Source: CAVQMC01 sp963713505 (GTDB lineage Bacteria > Bacteroidota > Ignavibacteria > Ignavibacteriales > Ignavibacteriaceae). Taken from it: DNA of 64,000 nucleotides. Shown here piece by piece: positions 19,579-29,524 of this stretch. The notes beneath the pieces were generated by a model. That model was not told where the DNA came from. It ran no database searches and saw nothing but the letters and a program-made list of their open reading frames with translations. The stretch lies in contig CAVQMC010000027.1 in assembly GCA_963713505.1 (NCBI GenBank), positions 175,405 to 239,404 on the forward strand, given 5' to 3'. The translations under genes and the position numbers were made by a program. Position 1 is the stretch's first letter. Each line of letters starts with the position of its first letter.

Positions 19579-20691
19579 TTAGTTGTTATAAAAAATTATG
19601 GGATTTGTCGATCCGCTGTATTTAAAAACTTTTGATTCAATTTTATCTTTTAAAATTTTATCCAACCTTTTTTTTATTTCGTTTAAAATGTGTACTTCCG
19701 TTTCATAATGTCCTGCATCTATTAATAAAATATTGTGCTGTGCTTCATGGAACGCATGGTACTTAATATCGGCAGTGACAAATGCATCCGCACCGGATTT
19801 TATTGCTTCATTTATAAGCTCGCTGCATGAGCCGCCGCAAACAGCAACTTTTTTAATTTTGTTTGATTTTCCTTTGGTGTAACGGAAATTTGATGCCATT
19901 AAATTCTTTGAAACTAAATTTAAAAATTTATCTTTGTTTATAGCTTTTTCATATTCTCCCACTGCACCGATTCCGTAATTAACATTTGAATTTAATAACG
20001 GATAAACTTCATAAGCCGGCTGTTCATAAGGATGTACTTTCAATACATTATTTATCACTTCAGAAATTTTCCACTCGTCGGCTAAGGCTTCCAATCTTAC
20101 TTCTTTAACTTTTTCTAAATTTTCTTTTTTACCAATGTATGGTTTTGATTTATCCGATCCTTTAAAAGTTCCCTCTCCGTTTATTCTAAAGCTGCATGAA
20201 TCATATTCGCCTATTATTCCGCCGCCGGCTTCAAATATAGCTTTTGATACTTCGTCAACATTTTCTTCCGGGACAAACACAACAAATTTATTCTGATTTG
20301 ATTTCTGATTTACAAGAAATTCTATATTCGTAAGTCCTAAGGTTTTTGCTAGTTCAAAGCTCACGCCATGTTTTGTAAAATCCAGATTTGTGTGTGCAGA
20401 GAATAAAGTTATATCTGATTTAATTAATTTATTTACCAATGATGAAGTTAAATCTTTTTCGGGGTCGATCTTTTTTAAAGGATGGAATAATAGCGGGTGA
20501 TGGCTAATTATCAAATTGCACTTCTTTTTTATTGCTTCGTCAATTACTTTGTCGGTTACTTCTAAACATAAGATTATATTAGAAACCTTTTGTTTAGTTA
20601 GCCCAACTTGTAGTCCTACATTATCTTTTTGCCAGGCAATCGATTTAGGTGCCCAATCTTCAATATGTTTAATTATATCGCTTACAGTCAT
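19579..20691 (-). CDS. Nif3-like dinuclear metal centre hexameric protein
   Basis: The chosen start MTVSDIIKHIEDWAPKSIAW at 20691 matches the family N-terminus; the longer frame from 20727 would begin inside a terminator-like hairpin. The ~370-residue product has the Nif3 metal ligands in IISHHPLLFHPLKK, AHTNLDFTKHGVS and the C-terminal ADAFVTADIKYHAFHEAQ with LLIDAGHYETE. Between the two halves lies a YqfO/CutA-like insert (VVFVPEENVDEVSKAIFEAG), as in long Gram-positive and Bacteroidota members. The function of the family is unresolved, despite the label GTP cyclohydrolase I type 2. It precedes the zinc-ribbon gene. Confidence 0.9.
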   Translation of the reverse strand: MTVSDIIKHIEDWAPKSIAWQKDNVGLQVGLTKQKVSNIILCLEVTDKVIDEAIKKKCNLIISHHPLLFHPLKKIDPEKDLTSSLVNKLIKSDITLFSAHTNLDFTKHGVSFELAKTLGLTNIEFLVNQKSNQNKFVVFVPEENVDEVSKAIFEAGGGIIGEYDSCSFRINGEGTFKGSDKSKPYIGKKENLEKVKEVRLEALADEWKISEVINNVLKVHPYEQPAYEVYPLLNSNVNYGIGAVGEYEKAINKDKFLNLVSKNLMASNFRYTKGKSNKIKKVAVCGGSCSELINEAIKSGADAFVTADIKYHAFHEAQHNILLIDAGHYETEVHILNEIKKRLDKILKDKIESKVFKYSGSTNPIIFYNN

Positions 20692-20694
20692 ATC

Positions 20695-20729
20695 AAAAAA
20701 AAATGCACTTCGGAGTTTGAAGTGCATTT
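20695..20729 (-). terminator. Terminator-like hairpin ending at the Nif3-like start codon
   Basis: An 11-bp perfect stem (AAATGCACTTC at 20701-20711 with GAAGTGCATTT at 20719-20729) is followed on the minus strand by nine T residues that run to within 3 bp of the ATG at 20691. It could end ispG transcripts, or act as an attenuator for the Nif3-like gene, whose ribosome-binding region it occupies. Plus-strand readout also gives a short T-tract. Confidence 0.75.
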
Positions 20730-20739
20730 TTATAATTTC

Positions 20740-20790
20740 TTAATCCGGGCAGTTCAGTAACCCGGGGTATTTTATGTTCTTCAGAAATAT
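20740..20790. other. GC-rich hairpin between ispG and the Nif3-like gene
   Basis: CCGGG (20745-20749) can pair with CCCGG (20761-20765) in a region otherwise very AT-rich. Together with the strong terminator 16 bp further along on the minus strand, it could be the body of a small RNA or leader. No known RNA family is recognised. Confidence 0.3.
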
Positions 20791-20913
20791 TAAAAATTTA
20801 TTGAGTCTTTTAATCATATTAAGTAGACAAATATACTCTAAACTTTATAAATACGCAATTACTTTTTAAGGCATACACGATTCAAAAATTTTAAATTAGT
20901 GATACAGATAACA

Positions 20914-22917
20914 TCAATCCGTTTCCACCCAATTACCGTCTTCTTTTATAATATTAATTAATTCTTCTACGGCGTTTTTTGCAGGCACGTTCCTTTTTAC
21001 AATATCTTTTTCTCTGTATAAAGTGATCTTTCCAACTCCTGATCCTACATATCCGTAATCAGCATCTGCCATTTCTCCGGGACCATTAACAATGCATCCC
21101 ATTATTGCAATTTTAACACCTTTTAAATGCTCAGTTCTTTTTCTAATCATTTCGGTGGTTTCCTGCAGATCAAACAAAGTTCTTCCGCAGGAAGGACAAG
21201 CAATATATTCTGTTTTGGAAATTCTGGCTCTGGCTGCCTGCAGAATTCCGAATAAAATTCTATTAATCGTTCTTTCTTTAGTTTCTTTTTGCTTTATAAA
21301 ACTTCTAACATATGCATTTTTCTTTCCGGAATGAGAAAAGTCATCTGGAACTTCAGCCCAGACTCCGTCACCGAATCCGTCAATTAATAAAGCACCAAAA
21401 TCAGTTGAAGCATATAAAGTGAAATTATTTACATCAATGTTTTTGTATTGTCTTTTAATAATTACAGGATTTTCTATTTCATTAATAAGTAATTCACAAA
21501 AAGCTCTTCTTTGTTCAGGCATTCCATGCATGTTTTCTGTTTCTAAAATAATTACTGCGGTTTTATCATTATGAAGTTTACTCTGCAGTTCTGAGTTTAG
21601 GTCATTCAAATTTAGATGAACGAGATTTGCTGTATCCGATTTTTTATTTGCATTAATATATTCTTCAACGGAAAATAAAGGATATCCTTTCTCTTCCAAG
21701 TTTTTATCGATCCATGTTCTGTATTTATAAACTGCTTTTAATCCGTTAGGAATATCGAAAGCAATTATATTATCTCCGGCAAATATAAAATCTGGAGCGC
21801 TGTCGCTCATATTCCATTTATCGGTTTCTGAATCATAGTTAAATCCTATATCTAAAAGATCTGAAGGAGAAGTAATTTTTCTTTGACTGAAATCAGAGAA
21901 AACTCTTGGTACATTGCTGCCGCCGATATTTAAAACTTCAAAAGATTTTCTTTTTTCAAACTCAAAAGGATTAAAAGGAATATTTTCAATTTCTTTAATT
22001 GTTTTATGATTTTTTCTTTCCTTGTATCTATCAACCAGAGCAATTGCAACCGGCGCTTCAAACTCAGGATCTTCTGTTAGCGAAACTCTTACAGTATCTC
22101 CCAAACCATCTTCGAGCAAAGTCCCAATTCCCACTGCGGATTTTACTCTGCCGTCTTCACCCCCGCCTGCTTCCGTAACTCCGAGATGAAGAGGGTAATT
22201 CATTCCTTCTTCTTCCATTTTTTGAATTAGCAGCCGGTAAGCCTGTACCATAACCTGCGGATTGCTGGCTTTCATAGAAAGTATAATTTCTCTGTAATCT
22301 AGATCTTCGCAAATTCTTACAAATTCCAAAGCAGATTCAACCATTCCCAAAGGAGTATCGCCGTAACGGCTCATTATTCTATCCGAAAGAGAACCATGAT
22401 TTGTCCCGATTCTCATCGCAGTTCCGTATTCTTTACAAACTTTTACAAGCGGAGTAAATTTTTGTTTTATTCTTTCAATTTCTGCATTGTACTCATCGTC
22501 TGTATATTCAATTTTTTGGAATTTTTTCCTGTCCGCATAATTCCCGGGATTTACTCTAACTTTTTCAACTATTCTTGCCGCAATTTCTGCTGCATTTGGT
22601 GTAAAATGAATATCGGCAATAAGCGGAACAGTGTATCCTCTTGATCGCAATTCTTTTTTAATGTTCTCAAGATTTTGTGCTTCCAGTTTGCTTGGAGCGG
22701 TTATTCTAACATAATCGCATCCGGATTCAACCATTCTAATTGTCTGTTCAACAGTTGCTTTTGTATCCATCGTATCGGTAATTGTCATGGATTGAATTCT
22801 GATAGGATTGTCTCCGCCGAGCGGAATATCTCCAACATGAACAACTCTTGTTTTATACCGTGAATATTTTGTTAAACTGCTGCAGTAGCTTTTTGCTTTT
22901 TTAATTGTTTCGAACAT
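20914..22917 (-). CDS. ispG: 4-hydroxy-3-methylbut-2-enyl diphosphate synthase, long form
   Basis: The 667-residue protein is the long, three-domain form of IspG found in Bacteroidota, Chlorobiota and plants. The N-terminal TIM barrel has IRIQSMTITDTMDTKATVEQ, CDYVRITAPS, IADIHFTPNAA and LHLGVTEAGGGEDG. A middle insert of about 250 residues follows. The C-terminal 4Fe-4S domain has IACPSCGRTLFDLQ and IAIMGCIVNGPGEMADADYG, including the cluster cysteines. It reductively converts MEcPP to HMBPP in the MEP pathway, to which dxr of this window also belongs. Confidence 0.97.
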   Translation of the reverse strand: MFETIKKAKSYCSSLTKYSRYKTRVVHVGDIPLGGDNPIRIQSMTITDTMDTKATVEQTIRMVESGCDYVRITAPSKLEAQNLENIKKELRSRGYTVPLIADIHFTPNAAEIAARIVEKVRVNPGNYADRKKFQKIEYTDDEYNAEIERIKQKFTPLVKVCKEYGTAMRIGTNHGSLSDRIMSRYGDTPLGMVESALEFVRICEDLDYREIILSMKASNPQVMVQAYRLLIQKMEEEGMNYPLHLGVTEAGGGEDGRVKSAVGIGTLLEDGLGDTVRVSLTEDPEFEAPVAIALVDRYKERKNHKTIKEIENIPFNPFEFEKRKSFEVLNIGGSNVPRVFSDFSQRKITSPSDLLDIGFNYDSETDKWNMSDSAPDFIFAGDNIIAFDIPNGLKAVYKYRTWIDKNLEEKGYPLFSVEEYINANKKSDTANLVHLNLNDLNSELQSKLHNDKTAVIILETENMHGMPEQRRAFCELLINEIENPVIIKRQYKNIDVNNFTLYASTDFGALLIDGFGDGVWAEVPDDFSHSGKKNAYVRSFIKQKETKERTINRILFGILQAARARISKTEYIACPSCGRTLFDLQETTEMIRKRTEHLKGVKIAIMGCIVNGPGEMADADYGYVGSGVGKITLYREKDIVKRNVPAKNAVEELINIIKEDGNWVETD

Positions 22918-23207
22918 TGATTCTCTAAATTGTGAATTATTAAAATCCTTACAATATAATTGAAAATAAAGACTATTTCATTTCAATTAATTAGGTTAAG
23001 ATTACTGTAAAATATAGTAAAACAATAATTTTAAATTAAAAATAAAGATCACAGTAATGTTATACATTTTTTTTGTGAATTTGTTACAATTTTTAACAAG
23101 CTGAATTTTTAAATTATTTTCCAGTTTTAAAATTTGTAATTTTAATAATATAGTTTTGATATAATAATTTTATTGAATTTAAAAATATTGTTTGATGATT
23201 AATTAAA

Positions 23208-25093
23208 ATGCGAATCCCCGAAGCCAAAATAGAAGAAATAAGATCTAACGCTAACATTGTAGATGTAATTTCTGAGTATGTTCAGCTTAGAAAAAGGGGA
23301 AAAAATTTTATTGGTTTATGTCCGTTCCATTCTGAAAAAACCCCTTCCTTTACTGTAAGCGAAGAAAAACAAATTTTTCATTGCTTCGGCTGTCATGCCG
23401 GCGGAAATGTATTTTCATTTTTAATGGAATATGAGAAAATATCCTTTGTGGAGTCGGTTCAGATTTTAGCGGAAAGATTGGGAATCGATTTAGAATATGA
23501 TGAACAGGCTAATATAGAAAAACAAAGTGAACAGGAAATTTTATATGATATAAATACAGAAGCCGGAAGATATTTTTCAGATAACTTATTAAATAAACCG
23601 GAAGGTGAAGTTGCCCGTGAATACTTCCATAAAAGAGAAATAAAACCGCAGACAATCCGCGCATTCGGTTTGGGATATGCTTTAAACGGCTGGGAAAATT
23701 TTATTGAATTTGCCAAAAGCAAAAAAATAGATCTGGAAAAAGCTCTTAATTTAGGATTAATTGGAAGCGGAAAAGAAGGAAGATTGTATGATAAATTTTC
23801 ATCAAGAATTATATTCCCGATTTTTTCACCCAACGGAAGAGTTGTTGCTTTTGCCGGAAGAATTTTAGGAAACAAAAGAAGGCCATGCAAAATATTTAAA
23901 CTCACCGGAATCTTTAATTTACACTAAAGGAAGAATTTTATACGGATTATCTCATTCGAAAGATGAAATAAGAAAACTTGATAAAGCAATTCTGGTTGAA
24001 GGTTATATGGATTTAATTTCGCTTTATCAAAACGGAATTAAAAATGTTGTTGCAGTTTCAGGCACAGCTTTAACTGAAGAACAGGTTCAGCTTCTTTCAA
24101 GATATACAAAAAATGTAGTTTTACTTTTTGATGCTGATACAGCAGGAATAAAAGCGTCGATGAGAAGCATTGAGCTTTTACTAAAAAAAGATTTCGAAAT
24201 AAAAGTTGTTTCTCTTCCTTCCGGAGAAGATCCGGATTCATATGTGAATAAATACGGCCGGGAAAAATTTGAAGAATTAATAAGTTATGCTCAGAATTTT
24301 TTGGAATATCAAACTGAATATTATCAATCTCATGGAATGCTGGATGATCCTGCAAAAACAGCAGAAGCAATTAGGGAACTTGTAAATCCTATTGCTTTAA
24401 TAAATGATGAATTAAAAAGAACGCTGCTTATAAAATCAATTGCAAAAAGATTTAACTTAAGAGAAAAACTTTTAGAAACCGAACTTGATAAAGCTATAAG
24501 CCGTGTAAACAGATCAATAACAAGTGAAGAAAGAGCGAGAGAAAGAGAACTTGCTTCCAAAGAAATTAAAATTGAAAAAAAATCTCCGGGCTGTAAATCC
24601 CAAAACAATTAAACTGGAAAGAGAAATTGTAAAACTTTTATATGAAGGCAATTCGGATATTGTCGAACTGGCTCATCAATATATTAAACCGGAAGATTTT
24701 ACAATCGAAGTTCATTCTAAATTAGCAGAATTAATATTTGATGCTTTTCTTAAAGACGAAGATATAATTGCGAGTTCTTTAATTGAAAAAATTAATGATG
24801 AAAAAATTAAAGAATATTTAATAGAACTTACTTTTGAAAAATATTCTATTAGTAAAAGCTGGGATGATATTTATCCGGATTTAAATGAAGACAAAAAATT
24901 ATTTAAAATTGCACTCGATACTTTAAAGGATTATAAACTTTTGCAGATTCAACAAAAAATTATTGAGAACAATAAAACACTGGAAGATACTTTGGATGAA
25001 GAAGAAAGATTAGAAATTATGAAGACAAATCTTGAACTAATGAAAGATAAAGAAATGCTATCCGAAGAATTTAAAAACAAAGAAACTTCTTGA
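23208..25093 (+). CDS. dnaG: DNA primase DnaG (two frameshifts)
   Basis: About 627 residues in three consecutive frames. The extra bases lie in A-runs at 23874-23877 and 24575-24582. The N-terminal zinc-binding domain is GLCPFHSEKTPSFTVSEEKQ followed by FHCFGCHAGGNVFSFLM. The RNA polymerase core contains YLNSPESLIYTKGR (restored frame). The TOPRIM acidic residues lie in ILVEGYMDLISLYQNG and LLFDADTAGIKA. A C-terminal helical domain (residues ~430-627) would bind the DnaB helicase. Both breaks fall between conserved blocks of an essential gene, so they are most likely sequence errors. Confidence 0.95.
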
Positions 25094-25165
25094 TTAATTA
25101 CCTGCCTTAAGTTATTTTATAATTGAAGTTTAGAGAAAGAATAGAAAATTTTTAATCTAAGCAAC

Positions 25166-25238
25166 ACCGGGATTTATCCCGTGTGAAATGAAGTTGAAAA
25201 AACTATATTGGGCAAACCGTTTTAACGGTTTTTATTTA
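25166..25238 (+). terminator. Terminator region after dnaG
   Basis: Two hairpins lie in tandem. The first has arms ACAC/GTGT and GGGAT/ATCCC. The second has AAACCGTT (25214-25221) pairing with AACGGTTT (25224-25231), followed by a T-rich tail. The second is a good intrinsic terminator about 120 bp after dnaG. Confidence 0.7.
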
Positions 25239-25321
25239 GCATAATCTTTTATTGTTCTATAAAAACTTGAGATGTTAATTTCCTTACCCTATTTATTCTG
25301 TGTCAATTTCCTGGGGGACTT

Positions 25322-27433
25322 TTGAACGTTATCGAAATAGAAAAATTAAAATCGGATTTAAATTTCAATTTAAAAGAATCTACTTCTAAAAAACAAAAAC
25401 TTATTTTAATTAATGATTTTCTTGACGTATTATTAAAATCTTCCGATCCTCTTATAATTGAATCTTACTCAATTGATTTGCTTGAGGAATATTCAAAATT
25501 GCTTTTTCAATATGATCCTGAATGCTCAAATCCGGAATTAACAGAAAGTATTTTAAATACAGCCAAGCAGTTAAACGATTTTGATTTTATTAAGGATAAG
25601 CGAAATGATATAATTCAGAATATAAATTTGATTTCCGTTAGGCTGGAGAAATTAAATAATATTTTAAATGGAGTTGAAGAAGAAAATAAAAGTTCTAAAA
25701 CCGGAATGTTTCCTTTGCTTGAAGAAAGCATAAATGGAAATGAAATTTATTGCGTCACTTGATTCAATTACAGTAAAGATTAAATGTTACTTCGAAGAAG
25801 TACAAATTTTATTCTTGTTCCAAGCGAAAAAGAAATTGAAGAAAGACTTGAAAAACAAATTAAAGATGCCTGGAAAATTGCAGTTGATAAAGCTCAGGAT
25901 TTTATAAAGAAAATTAAACCAAATCACGAAGTTGTAATTCAATTCGATAAAAGACTTGGTTTTTATAAAGGAAATTCACTCGGAATAGCTTTAACTCTTT
26001 CCTTTATTGAAGAGCTGCTGCGGTTTTACAATTCCAATACAATTATTAAAGTTCAAGACTCAATTGCAATAACAGGTGGATTAGATGAAAATGGGAAAGT
26101 AATTCCGACTTCAAAAAAAATTATAGAAAAAAAAGTTGTAGGTATTTTTTATTCATCAATAAATACTTTTATTGTTCCTATTCAAGATGAAGTATTTGCA
26201 AAAAATAAATTAGAAGAACTCCTGAAAAAATATCCCGGCAGAAATTTAAATATAATAGCAGTATGGGATATTGAAGATGTACTTGACAGAAGAAAAATTG
26301 TAGAAATTAAAAATTTACCTGTAATAAAAAGAACTTTGAGATTCGGAAAAAGGAATTGGGCCAGTTTATCACTTTTAATTTTACTTGCCGCGGTAATAAC
26401 TTTCTCCGGTATTTTAGATTTTGACAACAATCCGGCAGTTCTGGAGAATGTTGGAAAAACTCTTTTAGTTAAAAACAAAAACGGCAAAGTGTTATGGACT
26501 AAAGAAATGAAACTTGATTTTAAAATTGGTTATGAAAAATAATTAGAAAAATTTTAGATGTAGATAATGATGGTAAGAATGAAGTTTTGCTTTCCGGAAA
26601 AAATCTTCCCGAAAAAAATAATGATAGTTTAAGTAACTTCATTAACTTGCTATGATTATAAGAAGAACCTATTAAATGGCATTATATATTTAGATGATAA
26701 AGTAAAAACTGGAATAGAACATACATCAACTTATAATATTAGAATTATTCGATACATTACTATTTCTTAATAAGAAAGTATTTATTGGCTTTTGCAACAA
26801 ATATTCCACTATATCCTTCAGCCGTTTTTATGTTGATCCGAAAACAGGCAAAAGAATTGATAGTTCTTTTACTTTGTGGAATTCAGGAAGAATAATACGA
26901 TGGTATTATAGGCGATTTTAATCAATGATGGTAAAAAAGAATTGTTGCCGTTAGGTATTAATAATGGATATGAAAGAGCAGTATTTTTCTCAATAAATTT
27001 AAATGAATATGCATGGAAAATCTGCCTGCCCCGAGCGATTATTCATTTAAAGGAATGGATTTAGCAAAATTTAATGCACTATATATTACTTGCCATTTTC
27101 GGATTACGGAAAATATTATTTTAGATATAATTCTCCTCAAATATGGTTCAGTTTGAGTTATTATCCTAAATCAAAGAATTTGCTTTTTATGTATAGGAAG
27201 GGATTATTATAATCATGTGCGCAAAATTAGTATACAGATTCAATACAAAAATGCAGTTAACTATGCTGGACTGCGGAGATGATTTTCAGAAGAAAAGAGA
27301 TTCTCTTGTTGTTAAAGGAATTCTAAATCCTCCTTTAACAAATACAACTGAATATTTTGATTCATTGAAAAAACAATTAAGATATTGGAACGGAGCAAAA
27401 TTTGTTACTGCAGAAGAATATTTTAAAAAATAA
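25322..27433 (+). pseudogene. Broken gene: helical domain, Lon-like (S16) peptidase, membrane segment, VCBS/FG-GAP-like domain
   Basis: Pieces in several frames appear to form one protein of about 700 residues. 25322-25762 encodes a helical segment with no recognised family. After two or three shifts (25740-25810) a frame to 26542 reads FILVPSEKEIEERLEKQIKD and then a Lon-type peptidase fold: GNSLGIALTLSFIEELL carries the equivalent of the catalytic Ser, and ITGGLDENGKVIPTSKK the region that normally ends in the catalytic Lys. The Lys spacing is not conserved exactly, so activity is uncertain. A single membrane segment (WASLSLLILLAAVITFSGIL) follows. Then come fragments with VDNDGKNEVLLSG and DGKKELLPLG, typical of FG-GAP/VCBS repeats, in poor frame, and finally a readable tail at 27215-27433. 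The density of breaks after 26542 is higher than elsewhere and could mean real decay. A TTG start with a GGGGGAC site is used. Confidence 0.6.
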
Positions 27434-27561
27434 AAAACTTAATATCAAAATCTTTGCTTCTTGTAATCTATTTTGATATAATATATAGTAAATTTTACTT
27501 CTGTGGGTGTCTATTCAGGTCATAAAAACTATTTTCATTCAACAATTTTGATTGTGAATTT

Positions 27562-28545
27562 ATGCCGGGGGTTGAAACTTTAGAAATTCTTAAAAATCTG
27601 GTTAATAGTAAAATTAACCAGCGTGAATTAAATTTACTTATCGAAAAAGCATATCGAATTTCTACCGCTTATTTACGTTCTATTTATCCTAGAATTTATA
27701 AAATAACTTTAAACGAAAATATTGAATTGGAAGATGTGGCAATTGATGCAATTGCTCCATTATTTATTAAGAATCAAGATGGTCAATTCGGATTTTTAAT
27801 TAAAGCATTTAATTCATGGAAACCTGAAATAAAAACCGAAGCCGCCGCCGCTTATTTTCTAAACAAAATTGTCGCTAAAAGAGTTGAACAGCATATTGCC
27901 TCACTGTTGAAAGAATCCGATCCTTTCTTTGCAAAAATATTTGATTCGATAAACTACATTATTAAAAGAGATAATTTTAAAAAAATTAATTATCTCGGTA
28001 AAAGTTTTATTGTTAAATTGGATTGCGATGAGATTGACTGCGAAGTTATTGGCATAGAGGAATTTGAAAAATTACCGCTCGATTTGTTTCTTGATCAAAA
28101 ATCTTTGCTTAATAAACTTATCGATTATTTAGAAATTAATACAGAATATTATCCTGCTGTACCTGTTAATTTGCTTGTACATAAATTGAAAGTTTTAAAT
28201 GCTGAAGTATATATCATAAAGGATTCGGTTGAAAACACAGCAGTTAAACTTGAAGTTGATGAAGTTGTTAATTTTGGTTTAAAAAATGCCAAAGAAAAAC
28301 TTTCCGGTTTTTACTTAAGAAAAAATAAATTAAATCCTGCAGAAGCTAAAATGTTAAATGATGCTTTAGCCGACATGGCGGAAGATCTTAAAGACGGCGG
28401 ATTGAATCCCGGACTTTACGATTATTTGAAAACCTACAAAAATAATCTTACCAGGGAATTTTACCAGAATAACTATCATAACATTTTGGAATACCTTTTA
28501 AAGGTGATGAGAAATACGATTGCCGAAAATTTGCAGAATTGGTAA
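27562..28545 (+). CDS. Unrecognised protein with sigma-region-2-like N-terminal half
   Basis: The intact 327-residue protein matches no family I can name. Residues ~25-120 are helical and look faintly like sigma region 2: AYLRSIYPRIYKITLNENIE, LEDVAIDAIAPLFIK, AAYFLNKIVAKRVEQHI. The C-terminal half is charged and helical with no region 4 helix-turn-helix visible. No signal peptide or membrane segment is present, so it is cytoplasmic. It lies 128 bp after the broken Lon-like gene and 83 bp before the next unknown gene, and the three may form a functional set. The sigma resemblance is inference only. Confidence 0.6.
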   Translation: MPGVETLEILKNLVNSKINQRELNLLIEKAYRISTAYLRSIYPRIYKITLNENIELEDVAIDAIAPLFIKNQDGQFGFLIKAFNSWKPEIKTEAAAAYFLNKIVAKRVEQHIASLLKESDPFFAKIFDSINYIIKRDNFKKINYLGKSFIVKLDCDEIDCEVIGIEEFEKLPLDLFLDQKSLLNKLIDYLEINTEYYPAVPVNLLVHKLKVLNAEVYIIKDSVENTAVKLEVDEVVNFGLKNAKEKLSGFYLRKNKLNPAEAKMLNDALADMAEDLKDGGLNPGLYDYLKTYKNNLTREFYQNNYHNILEYLLKVMRNTIAENLQNW

Positions 28546-28628
28546 ATTATCATACCTTTTAATTTCCGAGTTGGTACTTTTTAAAATTATTTTACACTAT
28601 AGATATAATAGTTTAATATTCATTTATT

Positions 28629-29168
28629 ATGCCCGATAAAATAAACATTTCAGAAAAAGATATATTCAATTTTGTATTCTTTAATAATCTGATTAGTAAA
28701 GAAAAAGAAGAATATTTAACCGGGAATTCTAAATTTAAAGTCCAGTTGGATTTTTATAAAAAATTAAAAGATATTTTTCTCGAAGAAATTCCCAATAATA
28801 TTAAAGAGAAAATAGCTTCCGGAATTGAAGCATATAAAATGATAAAAACCTTCGTTTTATATCCGGTCGATTACGAACATAAAAAAAAACATTCCAATGT
28901 ATTAATTCTTGCTGCTGATTCTCTGGCTGCGGAATCAAATGAAATTCAATCTAAAACTTTTATTGACGAAGGGAAAAATTATTTAATAAGATTAATAAAA
29001 GAAAACAGCAAATCTAAAATATATGTTTTTTCAACTCACGAACCTGTAATGAAAAATTTTACTGTTGTTATAAAACCTCAATCTGTAAAATATATTCTTA
29101 ATGATAATTCCAAACCTTTGGAAATTGAAGGCAATATAGATCCGGAATCTATCGAAATAGAATTTTAA
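28629..29168 (+). CDS. Unrecognised cytoplasmic protein with anti-sigma-like N-terminus
   Basis: The 179-residue protein begins ISEKDIFNFVFFNNLISKEKEEYL, a pattern like the helical start of anti-sigma factors, but lacks the zinc ligands and any membrane segment. The C-terminal ~80 residues appear beta-rich (NVLILAADSLAAES, NYLIRLIKENSKSKIYVFST, FTVVIKPQSVKYILNDNSKP) and could be a small ligand- or envelope-type domain. No family is recognised. It follows the sigma-like protein, which is the only support for a regulatory role. Confidence 0.55.
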   Translation: MPDKINISEKDIFNFVFFNNLISKEKEEYLTGNSKFKVQLDFYKKLKDIFLEEIPNNIKEKIASGIEAYKMIKTFVLYPVDYEHKKKHSNVLILAADSLAAESNEIQSKTFIDEGKNYLIRLIKENSKSKIYVFSTHEPVMKNFTVVIKPQSVKYILNDNSKPLEIEGNIDPESIEIEF

Positions 29169-29247
29169 CCTCTCTCATTAAATTCAATTCTTTAATTTCA
29201 CAATTACTTTCTTTAATTTCATTCATTAAAATTCATAATAAATTTAT

Positions 29248-29472
29248 ATGAAATACAGACAGGCAAAAACAGGCAAATTAATGATTGAAATTCTTCCGGA
29301 TAAATGCGATTTCTGCGGCTGCTGTGTTGGGGTTTGTCCCGAAGATGCAATTGAGTTAAAAGAAGCAGAAATTTTTATAATTGATGAAAGATGTACAAAC
29401 TGTGCAAAATGTGTTTGGAGTTGCCCGATTGAAGTTATTGTTTTTAATAAAGATGGAGTTGTGTTTCAGTAG
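29248..29472 (+). CDS. 2[4Fe-4S] ferredoxin
   Basis: The short protein (74 residues, or 63 if it starts at the ATG at 29281, MIEILPDKCDFCGCCV) has two cluster motifs: CDFCGCCVGVCP and CTNCAKCVWSCP. This is the arrangement of bacterial-type 2[4Fe-4S] ferredoxins. With the four-helix-bundle gene between them, it precedes a geranylgeranyl-reductase-like flavoprotein and is a plausible electron donor to it. Confidence 0.9.
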   Translation: MKYRQAKTGKLMIEILPDKCDFCGCCVGVCPEDAIELKEAEIFIIDERCTNCAKCVWSCPIEVIVFNKDGVVFQ

Positions 29473-29493
29473 GCAGTTGACAATAGGCAATCG
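29471..29493. repeat. Left imperfect inverted repeat around the four-helix-bundle gene
   Basis: The segment contains GGCAGTTGACAATAGGCAAT. Its complement (ATTGCCTATTGTCAACTGCC) resembles ATTGCCTACTGCATACTG at 29917-29950 on the other side of the gene at 29525. Confidence 0.45.
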
Positions 29494-29524
29494 TAATAAT
29501 TAAAAAAATAATGAGGGAAATAAT

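Noticed and set aside
20731..20790. tRNA, SRP RNA or 6S RNA in the spacer after ispG
   Set aside because: The GC-rich hairpin lacks the T-arm, the SRP tetraloop/asymmetric-loop sequence and a closed long stem. Kept only as a low-confidence hairpin.
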